Shown here in pieces: positions 1 through 10,315 of a stretch of DNA of 64,000 bases. This stretch comes from Omphiscola glabra. Its lineage: Eukaryota > Mollusca > Gastropoda > Lymnaeidae. Within the stretch, counting starts at the first letter, position 1; each line of letters starts with the position of its first letter. The stretch covers positions 26,303,427 through 26,367,426 of the forward strand of contig OZ024794.1 in the NCBI GenBank assembly GCA_964017045.1, in the 5' to 3' direction. Position numbers and translations under genes: made by a program. The notes beneath the pieces were generated by a model. That model worked only from the letters and a program-made list of their open reading frames with translations, made no database searches and had not been told where the DNA came from.

Positions 1-654
1 ATAATAGAGGCAAAGAATTTACAGGCACACAAAGAACAGGCCAAATAATGGATTTCTAATTCCCTTTTTTTATCTCCTTGTCATGTTTACTGTTGAATAA
101 ACACATTATTATATTTCAATTATGGGCCTCGTTTAAGCTCGATGATTGGATCGAACGAAATAAAAAAGGTGATTTTTATATATATTTAGATTAATTAATT
201 CTTAAAAAGCGTTTGCTCGACTTTGACTACGTAGAAAGTAATAAATATATAAAACAGGTTTACTGAAGTACATTCTTCTGCTACTTTTAAAATAGACAGA
301 CTAACAGGTTACGCCGAAGCACATGTTCACTGCTACATTTTAATGTTTAAAACAAGAAATCTTTAGTTGTAATTTTTTTTTTTTAAATGTTCGCTCTGTG
401 TAAATAAATTGTAGATACACCTCGAAGTGTTTTGCCAACATACTTGTAATTACACAATTTTTTTTGATATTCTTCGTGGGGACACAAAATTGCCTAAATT
501 TGATATCGGATCATATCGTCAATGAGAATATAATATACACTGCATTTGCTGCTCATCCGATGAGGCATCGAACGAATTTTATTATTTAAAAAAAAAACAT
601 TTTCAAATTTCTTGTATAGATAATTTAACTAAATTCTGAGGTTGCGTTATACGA

Positions 655-700
<46 letters not shown>

Positions 701-2116
701 AAACTACGTTGATGCGGGCCAGCACTGATCCATATTTTTAAAAGCCCCACCTTTGTCCTTAATAAGGACAAGCTCGAATGACGCCACACTTAAAAGCATC
801 TTGATGGCGGGCATGAGGCCTCCTCCCCCCTCCCCACCATGGGATTTCAATCACTCTTCAACTAAATTGATCGCACCTCTTTTCCTAACGAGCGCCCCGT
901 AAATCTTATAGTTTCTTATTACGCGCGCGGTATTGAGAATCCAGACTCATCTTTGCTTTGCCCCATGCTGCTCACCCTAATGAGAAAACCGAGGCGACTT
1001 TTTTTTCTCTTCTCTTTCTGAAAGTGAACTGTGAGAAGTGCACATGTGACGGCGCTTACGAGTCGCATTGGTTTGCGGATAGAAGAGGGGGGGGGGGGGC
1101 ACCTGCGCCCGGGCACCGGTCTCGCACAACTGGCCCGGTGGCCCCCCCCCCCCCCCCCGAAGAATTCGCGTGGCTGCATTTCTCTTTATCCACTAGATGG
1201 CTGAATGTTTTGCTTTCTGTCTGGCATATACAAAACAAACTAACCCATTCTAGCCCCACCCCAGACCCATTCCACACCCACCCCCACCCCCCACTCCACA
1301 ACCCGGTTAGACATTTATTTGAATGCAAAAAGACTTCTCAAAAGTTTAAGACATACACAAAAATAAAAAAAATAAAAAATTGAAAGAGGAAGCAGAAATG
1401 TAGTTTTTGTTAATGTTTTTGTTTTTTTGTCCGTTTTCTTTGTTACTAAATAACAAGGCGAAAACATGTAATCATACGACCGACCCCCAAAGCCTATTAA
1501 AAAGACTTCTTCTATATAATCTACCCCACAACCCCCCCCACCCCTTTTTTTTTTCCTATTCCACCACTCCATCCAAAACAGAGGATGCCTACATCTAATA
1601 AAAGGCGATACGAAAAAGAAGAAGAAGAAGAAGAAAAAAAAAAAAAGAAGAAATAATGACAATAACTGTTAACCAATGCGCGACGTTGATTAAAATTGAA
1701 TAAAATAGTAATGGACCTCTTGTGAAAATCGCGGATGAAAGGAAAGGAAAGACCTGGGAAGGCATGTGTTATTTATCTAAGACCCGAGACTGAATGCGTC
1801 TGTACCCCATCCCCGCCCCACCCCCAACTCCCCACCCACCCCACCCCACCCCCAACTGAAAATGATAAATCATTTCGAGGCTGACAGTCCGAATCTGCCT
1901 TGAAAGGACAAGTTAGATTGTGAATTTGAAGATCTGAAAAATGCTTCAGATTCAATTAGTTTGTCGGTTGTTAATAGATTTTTTCGCATTTTAACATCTA
2001 CCGGGTTTTTTCTCTCTTTAAATTTTTGTTGTTTTTTTTTTTTTTTTAAATTATTTTATTTTTTTAAAGTCTTTGTATTACCAGCGCCGAGTATTCGGAA
2101 TGTTGGAATTCCTGAG
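1..2116. other. Intron 1 DNA: no exon seen, low-complexity tracts
   Basis: Mostly AT-rich unique sequence. It includes a run of about 42 T (658-699), G and C runs at 1086-1099 and 1142-1158, an AAG repeat at 1615-1650, and C-rich blocks at 1260-1300 and 1800-1855. Open frames here are broken by these tracts and show no protein family I recognise. Confidence 0.6.
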
Positions 2117-2124
2117 GTCCTGCT

Positions 2125-2295
2125 CAGTGGCGTAGCGAGCTTAACTCGCGCCCGGGGCACAATACCTTTTTAGCGCCCCCCCCCCCCCTATTCGAAAACC
2201 ATACAATATTATAGTAAAATATGCCATTTGGCGTCGCTTTGTGAGTAGCGCCCGGGGCATGATGCACCCCCTTGCCCCCCCTCACTACGCCACTG
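2125..2295. mobile_element. hAT-type MITE, CAGTGGCGTAG family, copy 1
   Basis: A 171-bp element begins CAGTGGCGTAGC and ends CTACGCCACTG, a terminal inverted repeat. It is flanked by a perfect 8-bp direct repeat, GTCCTGCT (2117-2124 and 2296-2303), the target duplication size of hAT transposons. The inside is GC-rich with GCGCCCGGGGC motifs on both arms and has no coding capacity, so it is non-autonomous. Confidence 0.85.
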
Positions 2296-2303
2296 GTCCT
2301 GCT

Positions 2304-3220
2304 ACGTCGCTACGTTTATAAGTTTAGACTCCCAGTGGAAAAAAAATGAAACAACAAAAATAAAAAAAATAAAACTTTTTTAAAAAAAGCAGTGAAGCAG
2401 AACAATTATCCTAACTTGGGATTTATGACGTCAGCGGAGTGTAATTCGTGCGAACTAGAAATCCCGAACTAATATCAGGTAAAGAAGTAGGAGTCGTATC
2501 CCCATGCCATGACTCGTAATCGGGGTCATATAATTTGTTTTCGATTCCGTAATCGTGGTTGGAATAACACACACAAAAGTTTGGGGGCGAGGGGGAGGGG
2601 GGGGGGAGCGGCGGTTACAGACAGGGATTACAAACTGTAAAATCTAAATAAACCTCGAGGTAACAAAAGGGTTTTGGGGGAGCGGGAACATTTTTTTGGT
2701 TGTGTTAATGGTGTTCCGATTCAAAAGCCCTTTGTGTTTATTCTGTCAGTGCGAACTCTTACATTGTGGACGTATTTCATTAGTTTCCAAACCTGGCAAT
2801 TTCTTCAAAATGTTTTTTCATCAACCACGGCCCCGAACCACGCCCCCCCCCCCCCACACCACCCTCCTGTCCAACTCTTGCCCAACTCTTGCCCGCCTAC
2901 CAGGCACGAAAAATAATCCTTTTGTTACAACACAGACCTGGTGTTTTATCACTAAGAAATATTATTTTATTTAATTTTAGAATTACTACATACAACATAA
3001 TAGTAATTACAACTAAAACAATAACTACAGCTATAACTGCAAGTACGACTGCAGCAACAATTCAAAACTGCACTCAAAACACATCTCTTTAAACTCTACT
3101 TTCCCGACTGATTCCCCACATCTGACCGATAAACGATGCTGCTGGCCGCCGTCCACGATTTGACATGTACCAGTTTTGGGGTGGATGGGTTGAATATGCA
3201 ACTGTTTTTGTTTTGTCTCT
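2304..3220. other. Intron 1 DNA, no gene recognised
   Basis: Unique AT-rich sequence with a G-rich run near 2584-2608 and a C run near 2844-2858. Short open frames overlap in several frames and look random. Confidence 0.5.
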
Positions 3221-3224
3221 ATAC

Positions 3225-3370
3225 ATCTGTTCTTTATTACATACATGTATTTTATGTTTTTGTCACGATTATGTCTCTTTTGCTAATATTTTTTTATGTA
3301 CAGCGCGGTGAGCCTAGCCCTGGGCTGCGGTACCGCGCTATACAAGACATCTAATAATAATAATAATAAA
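3225..3370 (+). mobile_element. 3' tail of a LINE or LINE-mobilised SINE
   Basis: The segment ends in a GC-rich hairpin block (AGCGCGGTGAGCC ... CCGCGCTATAC, 3302-3343) followed by an (ATA)n microsatellite tail at about 3352-3370. The CGCTATA-then-triplet-repeat end is typical of CR1/L2-type retrotransposon 3' ends in molluscs. No open reading frame remains; the insert looks strongly 5'-truncated. Confidence 0.6.
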
Positions 3371-4208
3371 TATAACTAAAATTACAACTATGTCGTTATA
3401 ACTAATGGAACGATATCTTTTTTTTTTATTTATAAAAATCGCGTTCTCATTATCAAAGCACAGAATGACAAGTATTATTTCTGTATTAATATTAGGAACA
3501 GACTGACGCAGAAATATGAGGATCATTGTAGTGTAGATATATTACGTATACTATATAATGTTTTATAATATATTCCAGTGAACCGTTTTGTAAATAACAC
3601 AAACCACCGTGTCTGCGACCTCGTTGCATGGTGGGTATATTCATTTTTAGGCGACGCTGCCCTCCACCCCTTCCCCCTTTAAATCAATTACAGGCGTAGG
3701 CGTAGGACTAATAAATTATATAATATATGATTGACAACTTGTGTGGGGTTTTTAAAGTTTAATATTACTATGCCATTAATATGGTGATTGGATCATTAAT
3801 AGAATTAATTTCAATGGCATATTTTCTGATGTTTTGAGTGGGATTGCGGGGTGGTGTGGGGGTACGGGGGAAAAAGGGGGGGGGGGTGATACGATGGACT
3901 GATTTATCATATTTCAAACATTTGAATATTAAAACACAGTACATTCTGTTCAAAGATCAAATTTTCATTTCAATTAAAAATAATTAGTTTTATTTAATTT
4001 AAAAAAAAAAAGATTTTTGTGAGTGTATTTCTTCATCTATTGTAAGATGTTCGTGTCTCGCTTGTTGCAATTTATAATTACGTGTCTCAAATATGTATGT
4101 GAAGAGAAGAAAAACGTCGTAAGACAGAATATTTATTGTCTCATGAAGTAATAAACGCTTTATTTATGGATAATCTGTCTTTTCTGAATGCCCAAATCAT
4201 GTTTTGAG
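3371..4208. other. Intron 1 DNA, no gene recognised
   Basis: AT-rich unique sequence with a G-run near 3875-3886. Nothing recognisable as an exon; no WFQNRR-type homeodomain codons were found on the minus strand. Confidence 0.5.
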
Positions 4209-4523
4209 CTATAGACTATAATAACTATAGACTATAACTATAGACTATAACTATTGACTATAACTATAGACTATAACTATAGGCTATAACTATAGACTTT
4301 AACTATAGACTATAACTATAGACTATAACTATAGACTATAACTATAGACTATAACTATAGACTATAACTATAGACTATAACTATAGACTTTAACTATAGA
4401 CTATAACTATAGACTATAACTATAGACTATAACTATAGACTATAACTATAGACTATAACTATAGACTATAACTATAGACTATAACTATAGACTATAACTA
4501 TAGACTACAACTATAGACTATAA
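4209..4523. repeat. 13-bp satellite, about 24 copies
   Basis: Tandem array with unit ACTATAGACTATA, nearly uniform over 315 bp, with scattered single-base variants (ACTATTG, ATAGGC, GACTTTA, GACTACA). The unit contains CTATAG, itself palindromic, so single strands can pair with themselves. Confidence 0.95.
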
Positions 4524-4840
4524 CACTCATAAGATACATTCGTGTGCTGCTATATTTACACCAATATGCTACTATAATTATATATACTCAAATCCTTCTA
4601 TATTTACACTCGCATGCTAGTACATTTAATAGCATCATGGTCTTTGTTTTTTGTTTTTTTTAAACTTAATTGTTTGTTTGCATTATAATTGAGGTAACAA
4701 ATCGGCCCGGGAGGGGGGGGGGGTGGTTAAAAATTATATTTATTATTAATTTTTTTTTTTACAGATATCTTGATTAAGTTTTATTGCAGAAGCTGGTCAT
4801 GTGATGAAATTATTCATAAAGAAGTGGTATTATCGTAGAT

Positions 4841-5202
4841 GTCATTACAATCTTACCATTTCATTACAATCTAACCATTTCATTTCAATCTAACATTTCA
4901 TTTCAATCTAACCATTTCATTACAATCTTACCATTTCATTACAATCTAACCATTTCATTACAATCTAACCATTTCATTACAATCTAACCATTTCATTACA
5001 ATCTAACCATTTCATTTCAATCTAACATTTCATTACAATAACCATTTCATTTCAATCTAACCATTTCATTACAATAACCATTTCATTTCAATCTAACCAT
5101 TTCATTACAATAACCATTTCATTTCAATCTAACCATTTCATTTCAATCTAACCATTTCATTACAATCTAACCATTTCATTACAATCTAACCATTTCATTA
5201 GA
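4841..5202. repeat. 19-bp satellite with 14-16-bp deletion variants
   Basis: Unit CAATCTAACCATTTCATTA repeats across about 360 bp. Shorter units lacking TCTA or one C (CAATAACCATTTCATT) are interspersed, with some TTTC/TTAC variants that alternate in blocks, suggesting repeated slippage. Confidence 0.95.
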
Positions 5203-5947
5203 CTCGTGTGTTGAAAGGTGTTAAACACATACCATTAATCTTATGTCTACGTTATAAGGCAAACTTTTAAACTTTATTTTAAAAAATGTATGTAATAAAT
5301 AATAAAAAAAATAAGTCACATTTGTTGGTTCCGATGGTGGGATGGATGATGGGCCCGATCGAGGGCCGCGGGTCACGAATGACTTCTTTAAAGTGACTGC
5401 ACGACCTCTCTGAACCTTTTCAGTAAGCAAGCTATTTTATTTCAATATAAATTTGTCCCTTTGTGTGTGTGTGTGTGTGTGGTGCGCGTGCGTGTGTGTG
5501 TATACTTGCACACATCTTTTGATTACCCAACGATGAATCTTCGTTGGTATTTACAAGTGACATTTATTTAGGTCGTCACATTTCTCACACATAGACATAC
5601 GGCTTAACATAAAATTGTTGAGTATGCGTTAAGTTTTTTTACCAGCTGTTTAATAATACGTGGTTCAATTATTTTTTTTTTCTTCCAAAGTTGAATATAC
5701 AACAGATAAGTGGGATACTTATTTCATATAATTTTTTTCCAAAGTGAACAATAGAACAGATAATTGATTTACGTATATTTCACATCGTACTTTTTTAAAA
5801 ATATCTGTTATAATACATTTTATTTTTCAAAGTTTTTTTTTTTAAATTTATAAACTAATTTCATAGTGTTAAAATGAAATTTAAAAAATTATTTAGTTAG
5901 AGTGTTCGGGATAAATTATTTTAACTGTATTATCATTATTATTATTA

Positions 5948-5981
<34 letters not shown>

Positions 5982-6795
5982 AATGAAAAATAATAATTCA
6001 TTAAAAAATAAACTCTTTACATTCTTTCGACTGTCAGAATCAAATTATTTCAGGTCCATGTTTGTTTAAAATAGCAAAAATAAATATATTTTACTTATGT
6101 ACTACGTATATTCAATTAATTTCAAAATTGTATAGGAATTGTTCATTTAAAAAAAAAATTATGGGCACCTTAATATTTTTGTAACGGCTTCAACTATAAG
6201 TGTGAAAAGATGTTATTATGACAACTAAGTGTATTTTAAAACTGAATTTAGAAAGCTAGCCTTATTTAATATAGAGCAACTAAATATGAGTCATTAAAAA
6301 ATTATAGTTTTAATGCTTTAAGTAAGACCTAAAACTTTTGTCAATTAAAATTTGGCCCCCCCCCCCTCTCTTTTTTTTCCGGTTTTGTTATAATTGGATT
6401 TTCAAGATGACATTTACCATATATCTATCGTCGCATTATTTATGGAATAAGTTCGTCTCATTTCTCCTCGTGAGGTCTATATCCCGGTCATGCAAGAGTT
6501 AAAGTTTTTAGCTGAAATTTTTTTTTAAAAATTAAACCCCAGATTTATTAAACAATTATTAATTTTTTTTATTTTATTATACATTTTTTTTTTTTTTTTT
6601 TATTTTTTTTTTGAGTTGTCTTCTCCTGCCCAATTAACCAATGAATGGAAGTTTGACTATTTTATTCGTATGTTTTATTTCATGGCTACAAGCGGTAAAT
6701 ATTTTTAAATACCCAATAACTTTAGTACAACTCTTCATGAGGCAAGCAACGTGACGAGGCTTGCGGCTGGGATTAATTATGCGGTGGATGTGTTC
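5203..6795. other. Intron 1 DNA with GT and ATT microsatellites
   Basis: Contains a (GT)n tract at 5462-5502, an (ATT)n tract at 5932-5980 and a poly-T region at 6580-6612. The rest is very AT-rich. No exon-like sequence was recognised on either strand. Confidence 0.5.
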
Positions 6796-6803
6796 GTCTA
6801 TAG

Positions 6804-6982
6804 CAGTGGTTCTCAACCTTTCTAGCTCCGCGACCCTTTGATACATTTCCTCATGTTGTGGCGAGCCCCAACCACAAAATTATTTTCATTGATATTTTAT
6901 AAATTTGGAGTATATGTGTTTTCAGAAGGTCTTAGGTGACCCCTGTGAAAGGGGGTCGCGACCCACAGGTTGAGAACCGCTG
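6804..6982. mobile_element. SPIN-like hAT MITE, copy A, perfect 8-bp target duplication
   Basis: A 179-bp element starts CAGTGGTTCTCAACC and ends GGTTGAGAACCGCTG, the terminal inverted repeats of SPIN (Space Invader) hAT transposons as I recall them. Subterminal blocks also match: CCGCGACCCTTTGATACA, CAAAATTATTTTCATTG, GGTCTTAGGTGACCCC and GGGTCGCGACCCACAGG. Flanks are an exact 8-bp duplication GTCTATAG (6796-6803 and 6983-6990), which fits the hAT nTnnnnAn preference. It has no coding capacity. It lies in NK1 intron 1. Confidence 0.9.
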
Positions 6983-6990
6983 GTCTATAG

Positions 6991-7855
6991 ACTATGTTGT
7001 TTTCCAGTTATGTTCCAGACTCATCTTAGACACTGTGTACAATAATACTCCCATAAATCTTCCTTTTATTCTTTGTTGTGAGGCCGTTGAAAATATTCAG
7101 CGGCGTTTTATATGGTGGAAATGGTGCGGTCATATTAAAAGATAATGTATTTAATGAATATGAAATGCTACCGATAAAAATAAAACCAAAACCAATGTAG
7201 GCTTAAGTAGGCATATTTTAACAAAGTATTACACGGCATGCCGTTATTTATGAACGTATTCCTCCTAATTTTAAAATTAATTTCTTCTTCGATTTTATCA
7301 TAAATGGATGTAGTCTAAACAGATTGGTGGAGATTCTACACAAGGGGCATTCTAAATAATATAGATAGTCAACATGCTTGGTTAACAAGTCGGTCTTTTC
7401 ATTGTCTTTTCGTTGTCTTTTCATTGTCTTTTCGTGAAATCCAAATACCAGCCGGGGCCAGTCATATAAATAAGTACGTATTTGCTGATATATTCTTATG
7501 TTGCTACACCACTATTATCTCACCACGACTCGCGTCGCCGATTCATCAAAGTCGTCACTGAGGTGTGACAACTCTAGTCACTTTGCACATCACCAAAAAG
7601 CGACAGCGAACGGGGCAAGCCCGTATTTTATGTGGCCGAGTTTACATATTCTGAATAAGGCCGTACTGCACAGCTGTGCATAAAGTCAATGAGGCGGATA
7701 AAATATAGCCTACTGCTTTGAACTGGGGGGGGGGGGGGGGACTTATTATTTACAAAAAGAAATATTTATAATTAATCGGGAAATCCCGCAGTAATGATAT
7801 TTTGTGACACATAAATATCAAACAATAAACAATTATATTTGTTAAATAGTCGGCT
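6991..7855. other. Intron 1 DNA next to the NK1 exon
   Basis: Unique sequence with a small imperfect repeat of TTTTCATTGTC/TTTTCGTTGTC at 7397-7433 and a G-run at 7726-7740. A donor-proximal intronic element cannot be excluded, but no second exon was seen. Confidence 0.5.
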
Positions 7856-7862
7856 GCTTACC
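7856..7862 (-). other. 5' splice donor of the NK1 first coding exon
   Basis: Read on the minus strand, the exon ends ...CCGAG and the intron begins GTAAGC, close to the animal U1 consensus. The reading frame stays open only six codons past it, and those codons (KQPTI) do not resemble NK1 proteins, which supports splicing here. The intron is phase 1. It lies between the TN motif and the missing homeodomain, as in other NK1 genes. Confidence 0.8.
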
Positions 7863-9263
7863 TCGGCTGTCGTGGCCCTTGTGGTCATCTGAAAGAGGTG
7901 TCATCCCATGCTGACCAGCCAGAGTTACTGGGGGCCGCCATGGATTCCAAACAGGGGGTCTCGGACCCCCATTGAATTTGGAAGGGTCTAAAATATCCAT
8001 GACACTGAAAGCTGTCGTTTTTTGCGGGGTCCGGTGTTGGGTGGATCCCCTTGTCGTCTCCGACGACGGCGATGAGGGGGCAGCGGTGGAAGGCGATGTT
8101 TGAGAACCGTCTCGGCCGAGTTCTATCATGTTTTTTGTTTTGTCTGCTGCACTGCTCGGACCCTTGTCAGATTTTGAGGACACCTCCTCCCGGACATCGT
8201 CTGAATGTTTATCACTAGCGGGTAGTCCATTGTCTTGAGAATCGGTCAGTTTTTTGCCGACAGAACACGATTCGGGGCCGTTGGTTTGAGGTGAAAGCTG
8301 TGGATGCTGTTGTAGCTGGTGAGGCGTTGCTGGAGATGACGGCGGTGTCGACGTGGACGTGGACGTACGCGGTGGGTACGGCGAATATCTGCTGTTACCG
8401 GTCGAGTCGCCCCGGTCTTCGACTCTGTCACACGGTCTGAGCGTCGGACTATGGAACACATCGACGCCCGGACTCATCGCTGAATGAACTGGACTCCGGG
8501 GCTCCGGGCTGATGGGCGATCTTGCTGACGAGAATGTCTGTAGACCCATCTTACCACTGGATGTTACTTTGTCCACGCAGTGCGTCCCTGCTCTGGAAGA
8601 CAAAGCCATGGCCTTGTGGTAGAACGACAGAGCCGTCGATTCCGGACACGAGACAAGGCTACCACAATCTTTGGGGAATAATCCACCTATTCTAAAGTCC
8701 GGTTTGATTCTGAGGTGGCTGTTTCCGAGGTCGGCCGTGATCATGTCTGGATCCCTTAAGCTGGCGTGGCCGGGGAAAGCGTGATCTTGTTCGGACTTGG
8801 CGACGACGCAGCCGTGACGTAAAGACTCGCTGAACGACGACGGCGTGGGCATCATCGCATGTGACGCCGCGAAGGCCGATGGCGTCAACGCTTTGGATAA
8901 CTGCGACGTCGTAAGTGTCTTTGAGGTAGCTGATTTGATTGCGTCGGTCGCGAATCTTGGTGGCAGTGTCACAGCAGGTTTCTTGTTGCTTACAGGCGTT
9001 CGGTCTTCATGCTTCCTAGACGGCCTCTGTTTCTGCAGTGACTGTCTCTGCTTGAGCCCGGTGAACCGATTCAGTTTACACTTGTTGTTGTTGTCCTTTT
9101 GTGGGTATCCTGCCGTTGAATAGACTGCTTGCCCTTCGTCCGATTCAGTATCAATGAACATGTTTTGTGTCCCCGTCTTGTCCTCGAGACGTGAACTCGC
9201 TTCTTCCTCGTCCGATGACCCGAAACTGTCCTCGCGAACTCCCATCCTCTCAGATTCGTCCAT
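7862..9263 (-). CDS. NK1: NK1/slouch (NKX1)-type homeobox protein, first coding exon (partial gene)
   Basis: This exon encodes the N-terminal 467 residues of a probable NK1-class homeodomain transcription factor, a nuclear DNA-binding regulator that in other animals acts in mesoderm, muscle and neural patterning. The diagnostic part is TAFSVMDILDPSKFNGG, with FSVMDIL at residues 419-425: this is the NK1 form of the TN/eh1 motif that recruits Groucho/TLE co-repressors (NK2 proteins read FSVKDIL). The N-terminus is acidic (DEEE near residue 20). The middle is rich in Ser, Thr and Pro with many SP/TP sites; a short His/Gln stretch lies near residue 320. The start is set by an in-frame TGA at 9441-9443, since 9263 is the first in-frame ATG after it; a second ATG at 9245 has a better Kozak context (A at -3, G at +4). 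The exon ends at a strong donor, GAG|GTAAGC (GT at 7861-7860), giving a phase-1 intron. The homeodomain must be in a downstream exon; none is visible at 1-7861. Confidence 0.9.
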
Positions 9264-9484
9264 GCGAGAGGGGGGAAATGAAACCCAAAAAAAAAGAAGA
9301 AGAGGAAATAAGACTTCGGGGGGTTTCTCTTGGTCTGCCTGTCTGTCTCGTGGCGTAGAACCTAATCGTTTTCTCGCAGCCAGATCTTCTGAGATCAACA
9401 GGCTCCGCCCCCTTGCCCAGCTTGTTTGCCGATACAATGCTCAAGCCACGGCCCTGGCGGCGTTCCTAACCCGTAAAGCCCTCC

Positions 9485-9595
9485 CACCGGAGCTTCCAGC
9501 ACGTTTCATTTGACAGTAATTGAAAGCGAGACGCTATTAATTTCGTCGCCAGCTCCTAATTGGGTCTCTGTTTAATGGATGGGGGTTAACGAACA
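9485..9595 (-). promoter_or_regulatory. Candidate 5' regulatory patch of the NK1 gene with clustered TAAT sites
   Basis: About 220-330 bp upstream of the NK1 start codon, unique low-repeat sequence contains four TAAT/ATTA homeodomain cores within 60 bp (near 9517, 9538, 9557 and 9573), including CAGTAATTGA and CCTAATTGGG. This could be an autoregulatory or Hox-responsive element, or part of a conserved 5' UTR/promoter. No clear TATA box or initiator was identified. Function is inferred from motif density only. Confidence 0.35.
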
Positions 9596-9599
9596 TACA

Positions 9600-10045
9600 A
9601 GACGATTATGTTGAGGATAGGGTGAGCGCCAAAAAAAAAAAAAAAGACGAAAACAACAAGGAACTAATGAACATTAGAAGAGAAGACTTGGCTTGATTAG
9701 TTGGTGGCATCATTACAGATATCTCATTAAGATATTCTGTAACTGTAACGCCGTTTCTAACGGCGACAGGAAAAGATGGCAGCCTTTAGTACTATACCAC
9801 AATGTCTACAGCAGTATATAATCCTAACCTTGCCACCTCTCACTCTCGATCTAGCTCAATCGATGATGGTTCGATTTTTTGATGATGGCAAGCTTGCTAA
9901 CAAAGTCAATGACTTATGACTTGATATTGTTGGTTACACTTTTGTTAGCGATAAAAACCAAAGCTATTTTCCTTGTTCCAAGATCTTGTTGATGTTTTTT
10001 TTAATGAGCCGCAATGATTGACATGGAAATGGAATGATTCTGATT
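9600..10045. other. Upstream intergenic DNA, no gene recognised
   Basis: Unique sequence upstream of the NK1 5' end, with an A-run at 9631-9645. Part could be 5' UTR or promoter, but there is no direct sign of a transcription start. Confidence 0.4.
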
Positions 10046-10049
10046 CGTA

Positions 10050-10315
10050 GTCAGCAGTGCTATGCTATATATAATATAGTGCTATGTAATGTAGTTAGTA
10101 GTCCTATATTATATATACAGTTATGTGTAATGTAGTCTAGTGTTATATTGTGATACGATATGTAATGAGTAAGTGCTGTGTGGTGCTATGTCATTTATTC
10201 AGTAATCCTATATAGCGATGTGTAATTTAGTCAGTAGTCCTATAAGCCTATATAGTGATGTGTAATTTACTCAGTAGTCCTATATAGTGATGTGTAATTT
10301 AGTCAGTAGTGCTCT
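10050..10315. repeat. Degenerate ~31-bp tandem repeat
   Basis: Units of the type TCAGTAGTCCTATATAGTGA followed by TGTGTAATTTAG recur with a 31-bp period (one 40-bp unit carries an extra CCTATAAG-like 10-mer). Left-hand copies are more diverged. Confidence 0.85.

Noticed and set aside
4209..5202. CRISPR-like regular arrays
   Set aside because: Units are contiguous with no unique spacers; these are satellites in an animal genome.
1..7855. Homeodomain exon of the NK1 gene
   Set aside because: I looked on the minus strand for the KIWFQNRR-type codons and found none; the exon must lie outside the window.
9264..9437. Upstream extension of the NK1 frame to 9437
   Set aside because: The extension would start at TTG, not ATG, directly after an in-frame TGA; the first ATG is at 9263.
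9154..9513. Plus-strand open frame opposite the NK1 exon
   Set aside because: It is the antisense shadow of the NK1 coding frame and its 5' flank.
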